Notes: a model not told the origin generated them from the sequence alone. DNA of 64,000 nt from Halobaculum sp. XH14 (GCF_032116555.1 NZ_CP134949.1:2852001-2916000); one strand, 5' to 3'. Shown: positions 53,149-63,114, counted from the first letter of the stretch. Translations and numbers: made by a program.

Positions 53149-53640
53149 TTACACCTCACACAGACACTCGTAGCTCACACGACTTCCGTCCACGGGATGC
53201 TGGTGCAACACAGTCGCGAGCTCCAGCATCGCCTCTGCCTGGCCCTTAGTCGCGATCCCCAGCCGGTAGTACGTTTTCGTCCGGTTCTGCGTCCAGAGCT
53301 CCGCGAGTTCGTCGCCGAACGTCCCGTCGTCCAGTCCGACCTCAGCCCCGCGCTGGTAGAGCACTCGGTGGCTGCTGATGACTTCGCTGGGACCCATCGC
53401 CCCGTCGTGGAGCAGCCGGAACTGGATGGTCCGCTCGATGGCGACGAACGCCGACTCGATGCCGACCGTGTAGTACCCGCGATCTAAGAGTAACGACCCG
53501 GCTGCAAGGAGTCGGCACGCGCGACGAAGCTGCACCAGCTCCGCGTCGTCGACATCGAGTCCCTCCTCGATCGTCTCCGGCATGCGCTCAAAGGAATGTT
53601 CTGCTTCTCGTAACACCTCTCGAACGTCCTCATTCTCCAT
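53149..53640 (-). CDS. HEPN-domain protein, toxin of HEPN/MNT module
   Basis: 163 residues from the ATG at 53640. Helical HEPN fold: VQLRRACRLLAAGSLLLDRG, YYTVGIESAFVAIERTIQFR and a C-terminal helix TQNRTKTYYRLGIATKGQAE carrying the Arg-x4-6 motif region (RTKTYYR) that in this family corresponds to the RNase site. It overlaps the MNT stop by 11 bases, antitoxin first. The HEPN part seems complete although its partner is damaged. Confidence 0.8.
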   Translation of the reverse strand: MENEDVREVLREAEHSFERMPETIEEGLDVDDAELVQLRRACRLLAAGSLLLDRGYYTVGIESAFVAIERTIQFRLLHDGAMGPSEVISSHRVLYQRGAEVGLDDGTFGDELAELWTQNRTKTYYRLGIATKGQAEAMLELATVLHQHPVDGSRVSYECLCEV

Positions 53641-54001
53641 CGGCGTACACCTCCCGACGAAGGTCGGCAAGCTCGTCGGACCCGACCAGCGTGAGTCCCT
53701 TATCAAACTGTTCCTGCAACCGTTCGCCGATCCGCTGCGCGCTCTCGACCGACTCGACTAGGCACTCGAACGTGTACCGGTTCCCCTCGAACGGTCTCTC
53801 TTCGAGGTCGCGAACGATCGACTGCACCGCACGCCGGGCGGGCGTTTTCTCACCTCGAACGATTACCAGCAGGTCGATGTCGCTCGCCCGGTCCGCCTCC
53901 CCCCGGGCTACACTGCCGAACAACACGATTCCGACCAGGTCCTCGACCTCTACCTGGAGGACAAGGCCCGGGCGTTCCAGCAGTCGACCGTCGGATCCCA
54001 C
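53630..54001 (-). CDS. MNT nucleotidyltransferase antitoxin, N-terminus lost
   Basis: The readable part contains the MNT catalytic core VGIVLFGSVARGEADRASDI then DLLVIV (GSxxRG-x-DxD), and a C-terminal half RRAVQSIVRDLEERPFEGNR, YTFECLVESVESAQRIGERL to SDELADLRREVYADG. Intact haloarchaeal relatives, as remembered, have about 100 additional N-terminal residues forming a winged helix. Here that part is replaced by antisense integrase sequence from about 53930 on. The catalytic domain could still be made from an internal or GTG start (54001). Confidence 0.72.
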   Translation of the reverse strand: MGSDGRLLERPGLVLQVEVEDLVGIVLFGSVARGEADRASDIDLLVIVRGEKTPARRAVQSIVRDLEERPFEGNRYTFECLVESVESAQRIGERLQEQFDKGLTLVGSDELADLRREVYADGE

Positions 54002-54896
54002 CGCTCCCGGCTCGGCTCCTCATTCGATGGTGCGACGACCAGGGTATCGACAACCTGAACGAGCTGACCGCCCGCGACCTCCACGAGTTCCGAGTCTGGC
54101 GCCGCCAGGACCTCAACGTCGTCAGCGAGAAAACGCAGATGGACACGCTCCGCGTGTTCATCCAGTGGTGCGAAACCATCGACGCTGTCCAGCCTGGTCT
54201 ATTCCGCAAGGTCGACTCCCCGGCCATCCCCGATGGGGGCAACGCCAAGGAGACAGTGTTACACGCCGATCAGGCCCTACGAGTACGCTACCGCCCAGCA
54301 CGTCTGCTGGCTCATCCTCGCCGAGACCGGGATGCGCATGGGCGCAGCCAGGGCGCTGGACGTCGAGGACTACCAGCCCGACGCCGACACGCCACACCTC
54401 CGCATCCGTCACCGTCCGGATACAGACACCCCGATCAAGAACGGCCAGAGCGGTGAGCGCAAGGTGGCCATCTCCCCGGAGGCGACGGACGTGGTCGACG
54501 ACTATCTCGAAACCGCCGACCGGACATGACGGACGACTACGACCGAAAGCCGCTACTGGCGACCCAGCATGGGCGGATCGGATAGTCGACACTCCGGTCG
54601 TACATCTACGACTGGTCCCGCCTGCACGACCTCGGACACGTGCCCCCACGGCCGGGACATCGGCGACTGTGAGGCCGTGCAGACGCTCGACAACGCGCCG
54701 GGCTGCCCGTCCAGCGATCCGCCGGTGAATACACACCTACCTGCTCCAGACCGGTGTGCCCGTCCAGACCGTCAGCGACCGCCGTAACGTCTCACCGGTG
54801 GTTATCGACGAGCACTACGATGTCCGGTCCGATGACGAGAAGATGCAGCAGCGCGAAGAAGCGCTCCGTAAGGCGCTAGACGAAGCCGATAGCTGA
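53900..54896 (+). pseudogene. Tyrosine integrase (XerC/D-type), multiply frameshifted
   Basis: Ordered fragments of one integrase occur in different plus-strand frames. First the core-binding domain: DQVLDLYLEDKARAFQQSTV, GSHRSRLGS, then after a shift near 54020 RWCDDQGIDNLNELTARDLH and EKTQMDTLRVFIQWCETIDA. After another shift near 54275: YEYATAQHVCWLILAETGMR with the catalytic Arg. The end reads LLQTGVPVQTVSDRRNVSPV, VIDEHYDVRSDDEKMQQREE with the Tyr. Part of the RG-x-x-H region is lost. Its 5' end replaces the MNT N-terminus. Confidence 0.8.
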
Positions 54897-55201
54897 CTCC
54901 GTTGGAATTCGGTTCTCGTGGCTCTGTGAAACTCTCAAAATCTGAAACAGAAGAGGCGCTGCATACAGAGCGTCTCTTCAGCAGGACCCGATGCTGATGC
55001 GTCTACTAAATGTTGGAGCCCATGTTCGCAGGCAGTCGGCAGAACGAGGAGGACAGTTGATGGCCTCTAGATCCACGGAACCAGTTCACTACTGACAGCA
55101 GTCAGTCACCCGCGAATTCATTAGATGGTTTTAGTTGATGGAACGAGATGCATGAATATGGACACGCTACAACCGAACGGCAGTACGTTCCAGGGGTACC
55201 G

Positions 55202-56533
55202 ATGGTAAACGTCGTGCTCTCAGCGGCACAAATCGTCTTAGCGCTGTTTCTCGTGGTGCTCAACGGCTTTTTTGTCGCAGCAGAGTTCGCCTTCGTTCGG
55301 ATTCGGGGAACGTCGGTTGAGCAACTCGTCGAGGAGGGGCGGCCCGGCTCGGGAACGCTCCAAGAAGTGATGACGAACCTCGACAACTACCTCGCCACGA
55401 CGCAACTCGGCATCACCATCGCCTCGCTCGGGTTGGGATGGGTCGGCGAACCCGCCGTGGCGGCGCTCATCGAACCCGTACTGGAACCGGTTCTCCCCGC
55501 AAATCTCATCCATCTCGTCGCGTTCGCAATCGGCTTTAGTATCATCACGTTTCTCCACGTCGTCTTCGGTGAACTCGCGCCGAAGACGCTCGCAATCGCC
55601 CAGACCGAGCGACTCTCGCTGTTCCTCGCCCCGCCGATGAAGTTCTTCTATTACATACTCTATCCGGGAATTGTCGTCTTCAACGGGGCAGCCAATGCGT
55701 TCACGCGGTCGCTCGGTGTGCCGCCCGCGTCCGAAACGGATGAGACACTCGGCGAGCGGGAGCTCCTTCGGGTACTAACACGATCCGGCGAGGGCGGGGA
55801 CATCGACGTGACGGAAGTGACGATGATCGAGCGGGTCTTCGATCTCGACGACACCATGGTGCGGGAGGTCATGGTCCCACGACCAGACGTGGTGAGTGTT
55901 CCGGCGGATGCCACGCTATCCGAACTACATTCGACCGTCTTAGAGGCCGGTCACACGCGCTATCCGGTTCTTGACGCCGACGACGGTGACCAGGTGGTTG
56001 GATTCGTCGATGTCAAGGACGTATTGCGAGCAGAGGTAGACGATGGGGATGCCGAGGTAGTCGATGACATCGCCCGCGATATTCTCATCGTCCCGGAAAC
56101 GATGGCAATCAGCGATCTCCTGATACAGTTCAGAGAGGATCGCCAGCAGATGGCCGCAGTCATCGACGAGTGGGGAGCGTTCGAGGGGATTGCGACGGTC
56201 GAAGACATCGTCGAGGCCCTCGTCGGAGACCTTCGGGACGGGTTCGATCTCGATGAGCGCGAACATTCGATACGCCAGCGTGACGATGAGGGGTACGACG
56301 TTGACGGCGGAGTCCCATTATCGAAAGTTTCCGATGCCCTCGATGGCGACTTCGATAGCGAAGCGGTCGAAACGATCGGTGGGCTGGTGCTGGGACGACT
56401 CAACCGCGCGCCAGAACCTGGCGACCGCGTCGAGATCGACGATCACGTCGTTGAGGTAACGAGCGTTGAGGGGACTCGAATTTCGACGGTATGGGTCCAC
56501 GAAAGAGATATCGACGATCCAGCAGTGGACTGA
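55202..56533 (+). CDS. CorC/HlyC-family CNNM-CBS membrane protein
   Basis: About 443 residues: an N-terminal DUF21/CNNM transmembrane domain (LVVLNGFFVAAEFAFVRIRG; TQLGITIASLGLGWVGEPAV; FGELAPKTLAIAQTERL), two CBS domains (about 215-335, VREVMVPRPDVVSVPADATL; AAVIDEWGAFEGIATVEDIV), and a C-terminal CorC_HlyC domain (YDVDGGVPLSKVSDALDGDF; LGRLNRAPEPGDRVEIDD). Related proteins are implicated in magnesium or cobalt handling. The start at 55202 places the first span at the usual distance; 55148 would add 18 residues. Confidence 0.9.
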   Translation: MVNVVLSAAQIVLALFLVVLNGFFVAAEFAFVRIRGTSVEQLVEEGRPGSGTLQEVMTNLDNYLATTQLGITIASLGLGWVGEPAVAALIEPVLEPVLPANLIHLVAFAIGFSIITFLHVVFGELAPKTLAIAQTERLSLFLAPPMKFFYYILYPGIVVFNGAANAFTRSLGVPPASETDETLGERELLRVLTRSGEGGDIDVTEVTMIERVFDLDDTMVREVMVPRPDVVSVPADATLSELHSTVLEAGHTRYPVLDADDGDQVVGFVDVKDVLRAEVDDGDAEVVDDIARDILIVPETMAISDLLIQFREDRQQMAAVIDEWGAFEGIATVEDIVEALVGDLRDGFDLDEREHSIRQRDDEGYDVDGGVPLSKVSDALDGDFDSEAVETIGGLVLGRLNRAPEPGDRVEIDDHVVEVTSVEGTRISTVWVHERDIDDPAVD

Positions 56534-57152
56534 TCGGGATTTGCGTTGATCCTTATACTTTCCAGTGTAGCAGATCACAAATCTGTTGAAATCGGCGTGC
56601 AAGACTTAGAGGGTGTATTCAGCAACCACGATACGCACCACGGTGATGAATTGGATCGCCGCGGGTACCCGCTTGCCAGGCGTCACACTATACGTGGCCC
56701 TCCTGACCGGATACGTCGGGTCACAGAAGCTCCTCCGGCATCCACGACGAGTTCCTCGTTCAACCTCCGCTTCCCGGGCATTCCCTCCGGACGCTGTCCC
56801 AGTCGCCCCCAGCGTACACCTCGCAGAGTGGCTCCCCAGGTTCGAGACACGTGACTCGATCGGAGACACGCTGACCGACAGCGGACCCAACGGCATGCTC
56901 CAGCTGACGCTCGTCGGAGCGACCGATCTGCTCGTCGAGGGTTTCCTCGCCGGACGCGGGCCACTCCTGCTCGCCCAGGTCCTCGGCTTTCCTGCTCCGT
57001 GGTTCGTCGACGACCCAACCGTCTACTGGGCACTCCTCCCGACGAGCACCCTGTGTCCGACCGGTGGCAGGAGCGTCTCCGTCGATACGAGCACAGGGAA
57101 GCTCACAGTGTACACACGGCAAGGGCTAAGTGTGCTGGCTCACAGCGTACAC
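56534..57152. other. Intergenic region without clear gene
   Basis: About 620 bases. A long plus-strand frame is continuous with the RHH gene, but its N-terminal 180 residues look like non-family sequence. A ctgttgaaatc near 56583 resembles the IS-end-like repeat at 15067 over about ten bases only. Confidence 0.4.
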
Positions 57153-57458
57153 ATGATGAGTAGCGAGAAGAAGCGTGTCCAGTTCCGAGCACCGCACCGG
57201 CTCATCGATCGGACCGATGCCCTCGCGGACGTCCTCGGGGAAGACCGAACCGACATCCTCGTGACCGCACTCCGAGAGTACCTCCAGGAGGCGGCCCATG
57301 ACGACGCGCTCACACAGGAGATCGCGGCCGCATTCTACGACGATGAGATCTCCGTCGACCAGCTCAACGCGCTCGTCGGCGCCGAAGAGGCGGCAAACCT
57401 CCGTGTGTTGAAACAGCAGCTGGACGATGACTTCATCGACGAGGTTGCCGACGCATAG
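57153..57458 (+). CDS. RHH-type antitoxin
   Basis: 101 residues. The first 45 show a ribbon-helix-helix-like pattern: EKKRVQFRAPHRLIDRTDAL (beta strand then helix A) and DRTDILVTALREYLQEAAHD (helix B). The C-terminal half (YDDEISVDQLNALVGAEEAA, then LRVLKQQLDDDF) is helical and would grip the toxin. The stop is followed directly by the PIN gene start with no intervening base. The longer open frame upstream is judged spurious. Confidence 0.75.
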   Translation: MMSSEKKRVQFRAPHRLIDRTDALADVLGEDRTDILVTALREYLQEAAHDDALTQEIAAAFYDDEISVDQLNALVGAEEAANLRVLKQQLDDDFIDEVADA

Positions 57459-57977
57459 ATGTCCCGGCTCGTCGCAGACGCCTCCACCCTCGTCAGGATC
57501 GGGGTCGCCGCTGACAGCGACCCCGATCCGCTCTCGATGTGTCTGGCCCGGTACGAGGTCGTCGTCCCAACGGTGGTCATCGAGGAACTCCGGGAGATCG
57601 CTTCCTACGAGGATCACCACGGTCGTGCCGCAACAACCGTCCTCGACAGAACTGATGCACTCACCACTCGGACGGTCGACCTCGACGCCGAGTTTCCGCT
57701 TGATGACGGCGAGAACGCCGCGGTCACCCTCGCGAACGAACTCGAAGCTGCCCTGCTGTGCTGTGACGAGTTCACCCAGCTTGGCTTGATCCACGCGTCA
57801 CTTGCTGATACCAGGCTCGTCACGACGCCGACACTGCTGTCGATTCTCGTTCGAACCGAGCAGCTGACGGTCGCCGATGCTCGCACTCTCCTCGACGAGA
57901 TCAGCGACGCCCGCAGCTGGGACGCGAACAGCTACGTGCAACGGGCCCGCTCGGTGCTCGAAGAGACCGACCACTGA
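57459..57977 (+). CDS. PIN-domain toxin
   Basis: 172 residues of the PIN RNase fold: an N-terminal catalytic Asp in SRLVADASTLVRIGVA, Glu in VPTVVIEELREIASYE, and a C-terminal acidic set in PLDDGENAAVTLANELEAAL followed by LLCCDEFTQLGLIHASLADT. The GEN-x-A and CCDE segments fit the usual acidic tetrad. It is paired with the RHH antitoxin just upstream as a VapBC-like type II module, both genes apparently intact. Confidence 0.78.
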   Translation: MSRLVADASTLVRIGVAADSDPDPLSMCLARYEVVVPTVVIEELREIASYEDHHGRAATTVLDRTDALTTRTVDLDAEFPLDDGENAAVTLANELEAALLCCDEFTQLGLIHASLADTRLVTTPTLLSILVRTEQLTVADARTLLDEISDARSWDANSYVQRARSVLEETDH

Positions 57978-58136
57978 CGTCGAGCGAACCGCCTAGACAC
58001 CCAGCCGTGACCTGCATCGTCACTTCCAGGGGGCCGTCCCCACGGACGGTTCCGAACGTTGACTCGCTCGCTCGTCCCCATCCATCGAGATCTCACCCTG
58101 TCGTGCAACGACTGGTGAGACACAGCGAGCGGAAGG

Positions 58137-58514
58137 ATGCAGCCACCGAAGCATCGAACCCCACAACCCATGCGTTCCGGTCCCTCCATCCGAGATCGAA
58201 TTCGCCCAAGAGTGGTGCTCGTGTTGCTGGTGGTTGTCGGCGCAGCCACCTACTTCGAGTTCATCTACACTGAGTTCACCGTGTATGCGGTCCTTCTCCG
58301 ACTCCTGGTCGTCCCACTGTTGTTTGCAAGCACGGTGACGGGAGTTCGAGACCAGCCCTTGTACAAGTCGCTCGCGTACGTGGGCTTCATCGCGGTTGGC
58401 GTCCTTCAGTACCTCGACGGTGAGTGGGTCCTGCTTGCCGGGGTGTTCATTCTCGCTGGCCGCGCGGGACTGGTCGCTGACCGTCTCAGGCAGGCGTCTC
58501 CTGCAGTTTCGTGA
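58137..58514 (+). CDS. Small membrane protein
   Basis: 125 residues with about four hydrophobic segments: PRVVLVLLVVVGAATYFEFI, TVYAVLLRLLVVPLLFASTV, LYKSLAYVGFIAVGVLQYLD and WVLLAGVFILAGRAGLVADR. Not assigned to a family; the pattern recalls PsiE-like or other short four-helix membrane proteins. A start at Met 12 (58170) would remove a Pro/Arg-rich extension and is equally likely. Confidence 0.5.
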   Translation: MQPPKHRTPQPMRSGPSIRDRIRPRVVLVLLVVVGAATYFEFIYTEFTVYAVLLRLLVVPLLFASTVTGVRDQPLYKSLAYVGFIAVGVLQYLDGEWVLLAGVFILAGRAGLVADRLRQASPAVS

Positions 58515-58839
58515 CTCAACGGCCGCCGGTGTGCTATGCTGCTTTGATACGCCGTCTCGAACTCTGTCGGATGCCGTGGTGACCATCCCTCCTGACGGCG
58601 TCCGCTCTTCCAGTGGTCACGACCGATGGATGCGCCGGACGACGGCACCACCGCCTGGAATACGTCTCCATGTCAATAGAGTCCAAGCATAAATAATTTC
58701 TTATTAAATATATCTGTTTCCCATATTGTATTCTCTATACTTCATTATAAATTATATTGTGCCAGCGGGAACTGGGAAGGACTGATGGGGGGAGGAACGC
58801 GCGGGGTGCTCGCACCGGCGGGAGTGACGACTCACGCAA
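58515..58839. other. Intergenic region with A+T-rich tract
   Basis: About 325 bases, including a very A+T-rich segment at 58685-58760 (taaataatttcttattaaat at its start). No gene. It borders the VirB4 remnant and may be the boundary of a lost mobile element. Confidence 0.45.
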
Positions 58840-59573
58840 CGGGCGAGCCACCTCGCGTCCGCCATCGCCATGGAGACGCTCGTCGACGATCCCGAATCGT
58901 ACGTCGTCCGAACGACGGAGGAAGCGAGCAAACTCCGTGCCGACGCGACGTGGCTCATCGACCAACTGCGGCCGTTCGCGGAGGGCGGCCGGTTCGCAAA
59001 CCTCGGCCGACCGACCGAGTTCGACATTCGGGACGAGAGCCTCATCTGTCTCGATCTCGGCCAACAGGAGGGGAACGTCGGCGGGAGCACAAGCCTGCTG
59101 ATGCAGTTGCTCATCTCGTTGGTGTACGAACGAGTAAAAGAGACACCGCAGGAGGCCGCCTTCGTAATCGACGAAGCGCGCTACGTGATGCAGGATACTG
59201 CCAGTCTCTCGTTCCTCGAGACAGTGTTTCGCCACCACCGGCACCACGACCTCTCGATTCGACTCGTCACCCAGACCGTCGACGAGTTCTTCCAGCACCT
59301 GAATCGGAGGCGATCCTCGACCAGTGTGCGATCAAGCAGTTCCATCGATTAGATGGGATGGACGAAGAGTGGGCCAACGAGTTCGGGCTGAACTACGCAC
59401 AGATGCGCTTCGTGCAGGACGCCGTCCCCGGCAATGACCAGACGGGCTACTCGGAGGCGCTGCTCGGCGTGGACGGAGAGTGGCGCGGGATGGAGCTCCG
59501 AGCCCTGCCCCGAGAGGCTGAGGTGATCGACTTCGATCCGACGAGTGGTGGTGTCGATGTCGATTCGAATTGA
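58840..59573 (+). pseudogene. VirB4-like conjugation ATPase, C-terminal remnant with frameshift
   Basis: Frame 1 reads SHLASAIAMETLVDDPESYV, LRPFAEGGRFANLGRPTEFD, ICLDLGQQEGNVGGSTSLLM, VIDEARYVMQDTASLSFLET (Walker B) and IRLVTQTVDEFFQ. After a shift near 59303 it continues as ESEAILDQCAIKQFHRLDGM, FVQDAVPGNDQTGYSEALLG and REAEVIDFDP. This is the C-terminal half of a VirB4/TraC-type ATPase from a haloarchaeal conjugative plasmid or integrative element. The N-terminal half with Walker A is absent. Confidence 0.78.
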
Positions 59574-60784
59574 AGGAGACCCCGAGCAGTGTACGCTGAA
59601 CTGCTCGAGATCTTCGTTCCGAACTCCATGTTCCGGGCGGTATAGTATCGGGTGCCCACCGACCCTCGCACATGCGGTACGGTCTCGAGCAACGGCGCGA
59701 GCAAATAATACCTGATTTCAGTGTATGACATATAAAATATGTTTTGCGAAGCCAGTCATGAGGAACGTTTCGAACCTCGGGGGAGCGCGCAGTCGCCATC
59801 CTCGGTCATCGCGCCCAGTATGCGTATCGAGCCGCGTTGCCTGGTGCTGCACCGATTGGGTTTGGCCTCACACGAAGATCGCGGACCAGGCGAAGCGATC
59901 TGCACATTTTCGCTGTTTTACGCTACGGGCGTCCGTGGCGTTCACCTCTCGCCAGGGGTGCACTTTCCCGAAATTCGAATTGGCCGGATCGGTTAGTTAA
60001 CGCCGCCGATGGCTTGGTTCCAGATATCTCCACCGCGCTCCTCTGGAGTAGCCGCCGGCAGGTCGGGATCACCAGTCGACACCCCACGTGTTCGCACTTT
60101 CTCAATCGATGATTGCTGACTCATCGGCTCCACCTTCCTCGACCGATCCGTAGACTGTACTTTCAACATCTATGTAATATTATAGTTACCTTCTTTGTTG
60201 TATAATTCTAAATACTGTTATGAGCGATCCGGGTGAATGACTCGTCAGTGAACGCCACCCGACGACGTTCCGGGGCCGTCAGCGGCGTCTCATCGGTCGT
60301 GGCCACAGTCTCACGGGACGGGAACCGCACGAGGAATCGGAATCCGTTCGGGGCCGAACCGCTCGACCTACTGCTGGGGAGGTTTCCATAGCGAAACACA
60401 GTTGCTGAACGCCGCCGGACGGGAGAGCACGGAATTTATATCCACCCGAAATATCCCGGAACTATTTGGAGATAAACCCACTATTCGGGTTATCTTGAGT
60501 ATTCTCGTCATGATATACGAATAATCTACATGATCTCGGGGGAGTGGAGGGTGAGCCAGCCACGACATCGGCCACGCTTCCATTACGTCACTATGATCGT
60601 AATTGCAATGGATGTTGGCACAGTATATCGCCGAACACCGGGTTCGAAAGAGTTTCTCTCGGGAAACATTCTTCTCAGATATCCTAGTTGTAGTCCAAGT
60701 TCGATCGGCACCGATTAACTGAGACGCCGCGACCAGTTCTAATATGAACAAAGAGGCGAGAATCGTTTTCCAGAAGAAACTATT
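59574..60784. other. 1.2-kb region with no recognisable gene
   Basis: Mixed composition with A+T-rich patches (about 59710-59740, 60165-60220, 60490-60530). Short frames on both strands lack family resemblance. The stretch just before 60785 contains likely IclR promoter elements. Probably eroded mobile-element DNA between the VirB4 remnant and the catabolic cluster. Confidence 0.5.
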
Positions 60785-61579
60785 ATGAGTCTCCCGGTTG
60801 ATCCACTTCCCATGCCACCGACCGAGACGGGCACTCCGACGATACAGGCCGTCGAGACCTCACACGAGATCATCGAAGCGCTTCGCGAACTTGATCAGCC
60901 CACCGTCACGGACGTCGCAACGCACATCGAATCCTCAAAAGGTGGCGTGTTCAAACACCTGAAGACGCTCCAGAAGAGCGGCTTCGTCATCCGTGAAGGG
61001 AACCAGTATCGACTCGGACTAAGGTTCCTCGACATCGGCGGAGAGCTCCGATACTCCCATCCTCGCTCCCAGACGATCAAAGAGAAAATGAAAGAGCTGG
61101 CGGAGGAAACCGACGAGACCAGCATCTACACCGTGTTGGATGATACGAAGACGACCACACTGTACCGGGAGACCGGAAGTCGTGGGGTATCCACGAGAAC
61201 ACGAATCGGGAAGCGGCTGTATCCACACGAAACCGCGGCAGGAAAATCAATCCTCTCACAGCTTCCCAGAGGAGAGGTGGAGGACATTATCGACGACGTG
61301 GGGCTTCCACCCATCACGGAGAACACGATCACCGAGAAGGAGCGGTTCATCGAGGAGCTCGATACAGTTCGTGAGAGGGGGTACGCCTACAATCTGGGCG
61401 AGAGCGTGGAAGGGTTAGTCGCTATGGCTGTTCCACTCGTCCCCAACGGGGAGGTCATGGGTGCCTGCTCCGTTACGGGACCGTATCACCGAATGAAGGA
61501 GGATCCGATCAACGAGGAAATCACCGACACGCTGTTGAGCTTCGTGAACGAACTCGAACTGAACATTGCACATTCCTAG
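60785..61579 (+). CDS. IclR-family transcriptional regulator
   Basis: 264 residues. N-terminal winged helix: IIEALRELDQPTVTDVATHI, ESSKGGVFKHLKTLQKSGFV, YRLGLRFLDIGGEL. C-terminal IclR effector domain: GKRLYPHETAAGKSILSQLP, RERGYAYNLGESVEGLVAMA, VPLVPNGEVMGACSVTGPYH. IclR regulators usually control sugar or aromatic-acid catabolism in response to a small molecule. Its neighbours, a 2-hydroxyacid dehydrogenase and an HpcH-type aldolase, fit such a pathway. Confidence 0.92.
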   Translation: MSLPVDPLPMPPTETGTPTIQAVETSHEIIEALRELDQPTVTDVATHIESSKGGVFKHLKTLQKSGFVIREGNQYRLGLRFLDIGGELRYSHPRSQTIKEKMKELAEETDETSIYTVLDDTKTTTLYRETGSRGVSTRTRIGKRLYPHETAAGKSILSQLPRGEVEDIIDDVGLPPITENTITEKERFIEELDTVRERGYAYNLGESVEGLVAMAVPLVPNGEVMGACSVTGPYHRMKEDPINEEITDTLLSFVNELELNIAHS

Positions 61580-61700
61580 TCGGGATGCCGTTCACCGTGT
61601 CACCGGAGCCCTGTGGAGAGTGCTGTTGAACGAGCGGCTGGCTCAACGGTTGTCATATGCGAAAAGTATATTGCACCCTGCGGAAAACGGCTGAGATGGG

Positions 61701-62066
61701 ATGGAAGGAACGATCGACCATATCGAGATAGAAGCTAGCGACGCGGACGAAATGGCAGAATTCTTACAAACACTCGGATTCGAGATTCACCGTGAAACCG
61801 AGCACCACGGGAAGTCATACGAACTCAAACCCCCGAACTCGGACCAACCGCTCTTCGAAATCCACACGGTTGAGGGTGAGGAGGTACCGGGAATCAACCA
61901 CATCGCGTTCGAATCGGACCAGGTCGAATCCCTCGCGGAAGAACTCCGGGAGGACGATGTCGACCAGGTCAGCGATCCGTACTACGTCGAGGCCACCGGG
62001 CGTACGATCGTGAATTTCAGGGATCCCGACGGCCGTCGGTTCCAGGTCGTCTCCTCCGAAGAGTAA
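61701..62066 (+). CDS. VOC (glyoxalase/dioxygenase-fold) protein
   Basis: 121 residues with the two beta-alpha-beta-beta-beta modules of the vicinal-oxygen-chelate superfamily: DHIEIEASDADEMAEFLQTL near the start, GINHIAFESDQVESLAEELR in the middle, and GRTIVNFRDPDGRRFQVVSS at the end. His7, Glu in LFEIHTVE, His in INHIAF and Glu/Gln near the C-terminus are candidate metal ligands. Substrate unknown. Confidence 0.85.
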   Translation: MEGTIDHIEIEASDADEMAEFLQTLGFEIHRETEHHGKSYELKPPNSDQPLFEIHTVEGEEVPGINHIAFESDQVESLAEELREDDVDQVSDPYYVEATGRTIVNFRDPDGRRFQVVSSEE

Positions 62067-62151
62067 CAGCATCGACGAGAGCGGAGTCGAACCGACAGGA
62101 ACGAGTCTCGTGGTGGAAGAGTAACCGCCCCTCCCACGGGCCTATCGTCGC

Positions 62152-63114
62152 TTACTCCGGATCGACTGCGAGGTACTCGTCGTTGATCGATTCACCACGA
62201 AGGAGTGCGAGCGTGTTACCTGCGAGCATGTTGATCCCTCGCTTCCGGTAGTCCTCGGTCATGGCTGCGACGTGTGGCGTGGTGATGACGGTATCCAGTT
62301 CGTGGAGGCGGGAGTGAGACGGCAGCGGTTCCGTCTCGAAGACGTCGAGACCGGCTCCAGCAAGCCGTCCATTGCAGATCGCCTCGATCAACGCGTCCGT
62401 ATCGACGATGGGTCCCCGTGCGGTGTTGACGAGGATTGCGTCGTCCTGCATCGCATCGAACGCACCTTCATCGAACGTCCCACGCGTCTCGTCGGTGAGT
62501 TCCGCGTTTACAGAGATGAACTCGCTCTCGGAGAGGAGGCGCTCGAACGTGACGAGTTCCGTATCGGTGAGCTCCGACTCGATTTCCTGCACGTACGGAT
62601 CATACGCGATCGTGTGGACACCGAACCCCGAGAGGAGCTTTCCGACTCGGCGTCCGATGTTCCCGTAACCGTAGATGCCAACCGTCTTTCCGGATACCAT
62701 CGTTCCCAGTGGAGCCGTATCCCGCCAGTTCCCATCCCGAAGAAGCGCCTGTGTCGGTCCGACCTTTCGCGCGACGGCGAGGAGGAGGGCAACGGTGTGT
62801 TCAGCGACCGAAAGTGCGTTCATTCCGGGCGTATGCGTAACGACGACTCCCCGTTCACTGGCCGCCTCAAGGTCGACGTTGTCGATGCCCGTACCCAGTT
62901 TTGCGACGACACCGAGATCGGTCTCTGCGAGGACCGATTCCGTGACCGACAGCCGGGAAGTGGTGAACAGGACGTCCAGACCGTCTAGTGCGTCGATCAG
63001 CGCCCCTTCGCTCGCGTCGATTCCAATCTCGAGATCGATCTCCGGTGTGACTGCGTCCCGCAGGATTTCGTTGGGCTGAACGTCCTGATCGGCGATCGCG
63101 TGCCACGAACTCAT
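62152..63114 (-). CDS. D-2-hydroxyacid dehydrogenase (phosphoglycerate-dehydrogenase-like)
   Basis: 320-residue NAD(H)-dependent oxidoreductase. The Rossmann loop GIYGYGNIGRRVGKLL lies at about 146-161, the catalytic Arg in LVNTARGPIVDTDALI (about 232-247), the conserved Glu in LDVFETEPLP, and the His in VITTPHVAAMT (about 280-290). The N-terminal part includes VVAKLGTGIDNVDLEAASER. It probably reduces a 2-keto acid. It lies 54 bases downstream of the aldolase on the same strand, so aldolase product and dehydrogenase substrate may be linked. Confidence 0.92.
   Translation of the reverse strand: MSSWHAIADQDVQPNEILRDAVTPEIDLEIGIDASEGALIDALDGLDVLFTTSRLSVTESVLAETDLGVVAKLGTGIDNVDLEAASERGVVVTHTPGMNALSVAEHTVALLLAVARKVGPTQALLRDGNWRDTAPLGTMVSGKTVGIYGYGNIGRRVGKLLSGFGVHTIAYDPYVQEIESELTDTELVTFERLLSESEFISVNAELTDETRGTFDEGAFDAMQDDAILVNTARGPIVDTDALIEAICNGRLAGAGLDVFETEPLPSHSRLHELDTVITTPHVAAMTEDYRKRGINMLAGNTLALLRGESINDEYLAVDPE

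Noticed and set aside
56613-57152. N-terminal extension of the RHH antitoxin
   Set aside because: The first 180 residues are not family-like and the PIN partner context fits the short RHH protein starting at 57153.
60600-60660. tRNA T-arm-like ggttcgaa
   Set aside because: No acceptor stem or anticodon arm could be folded around it.
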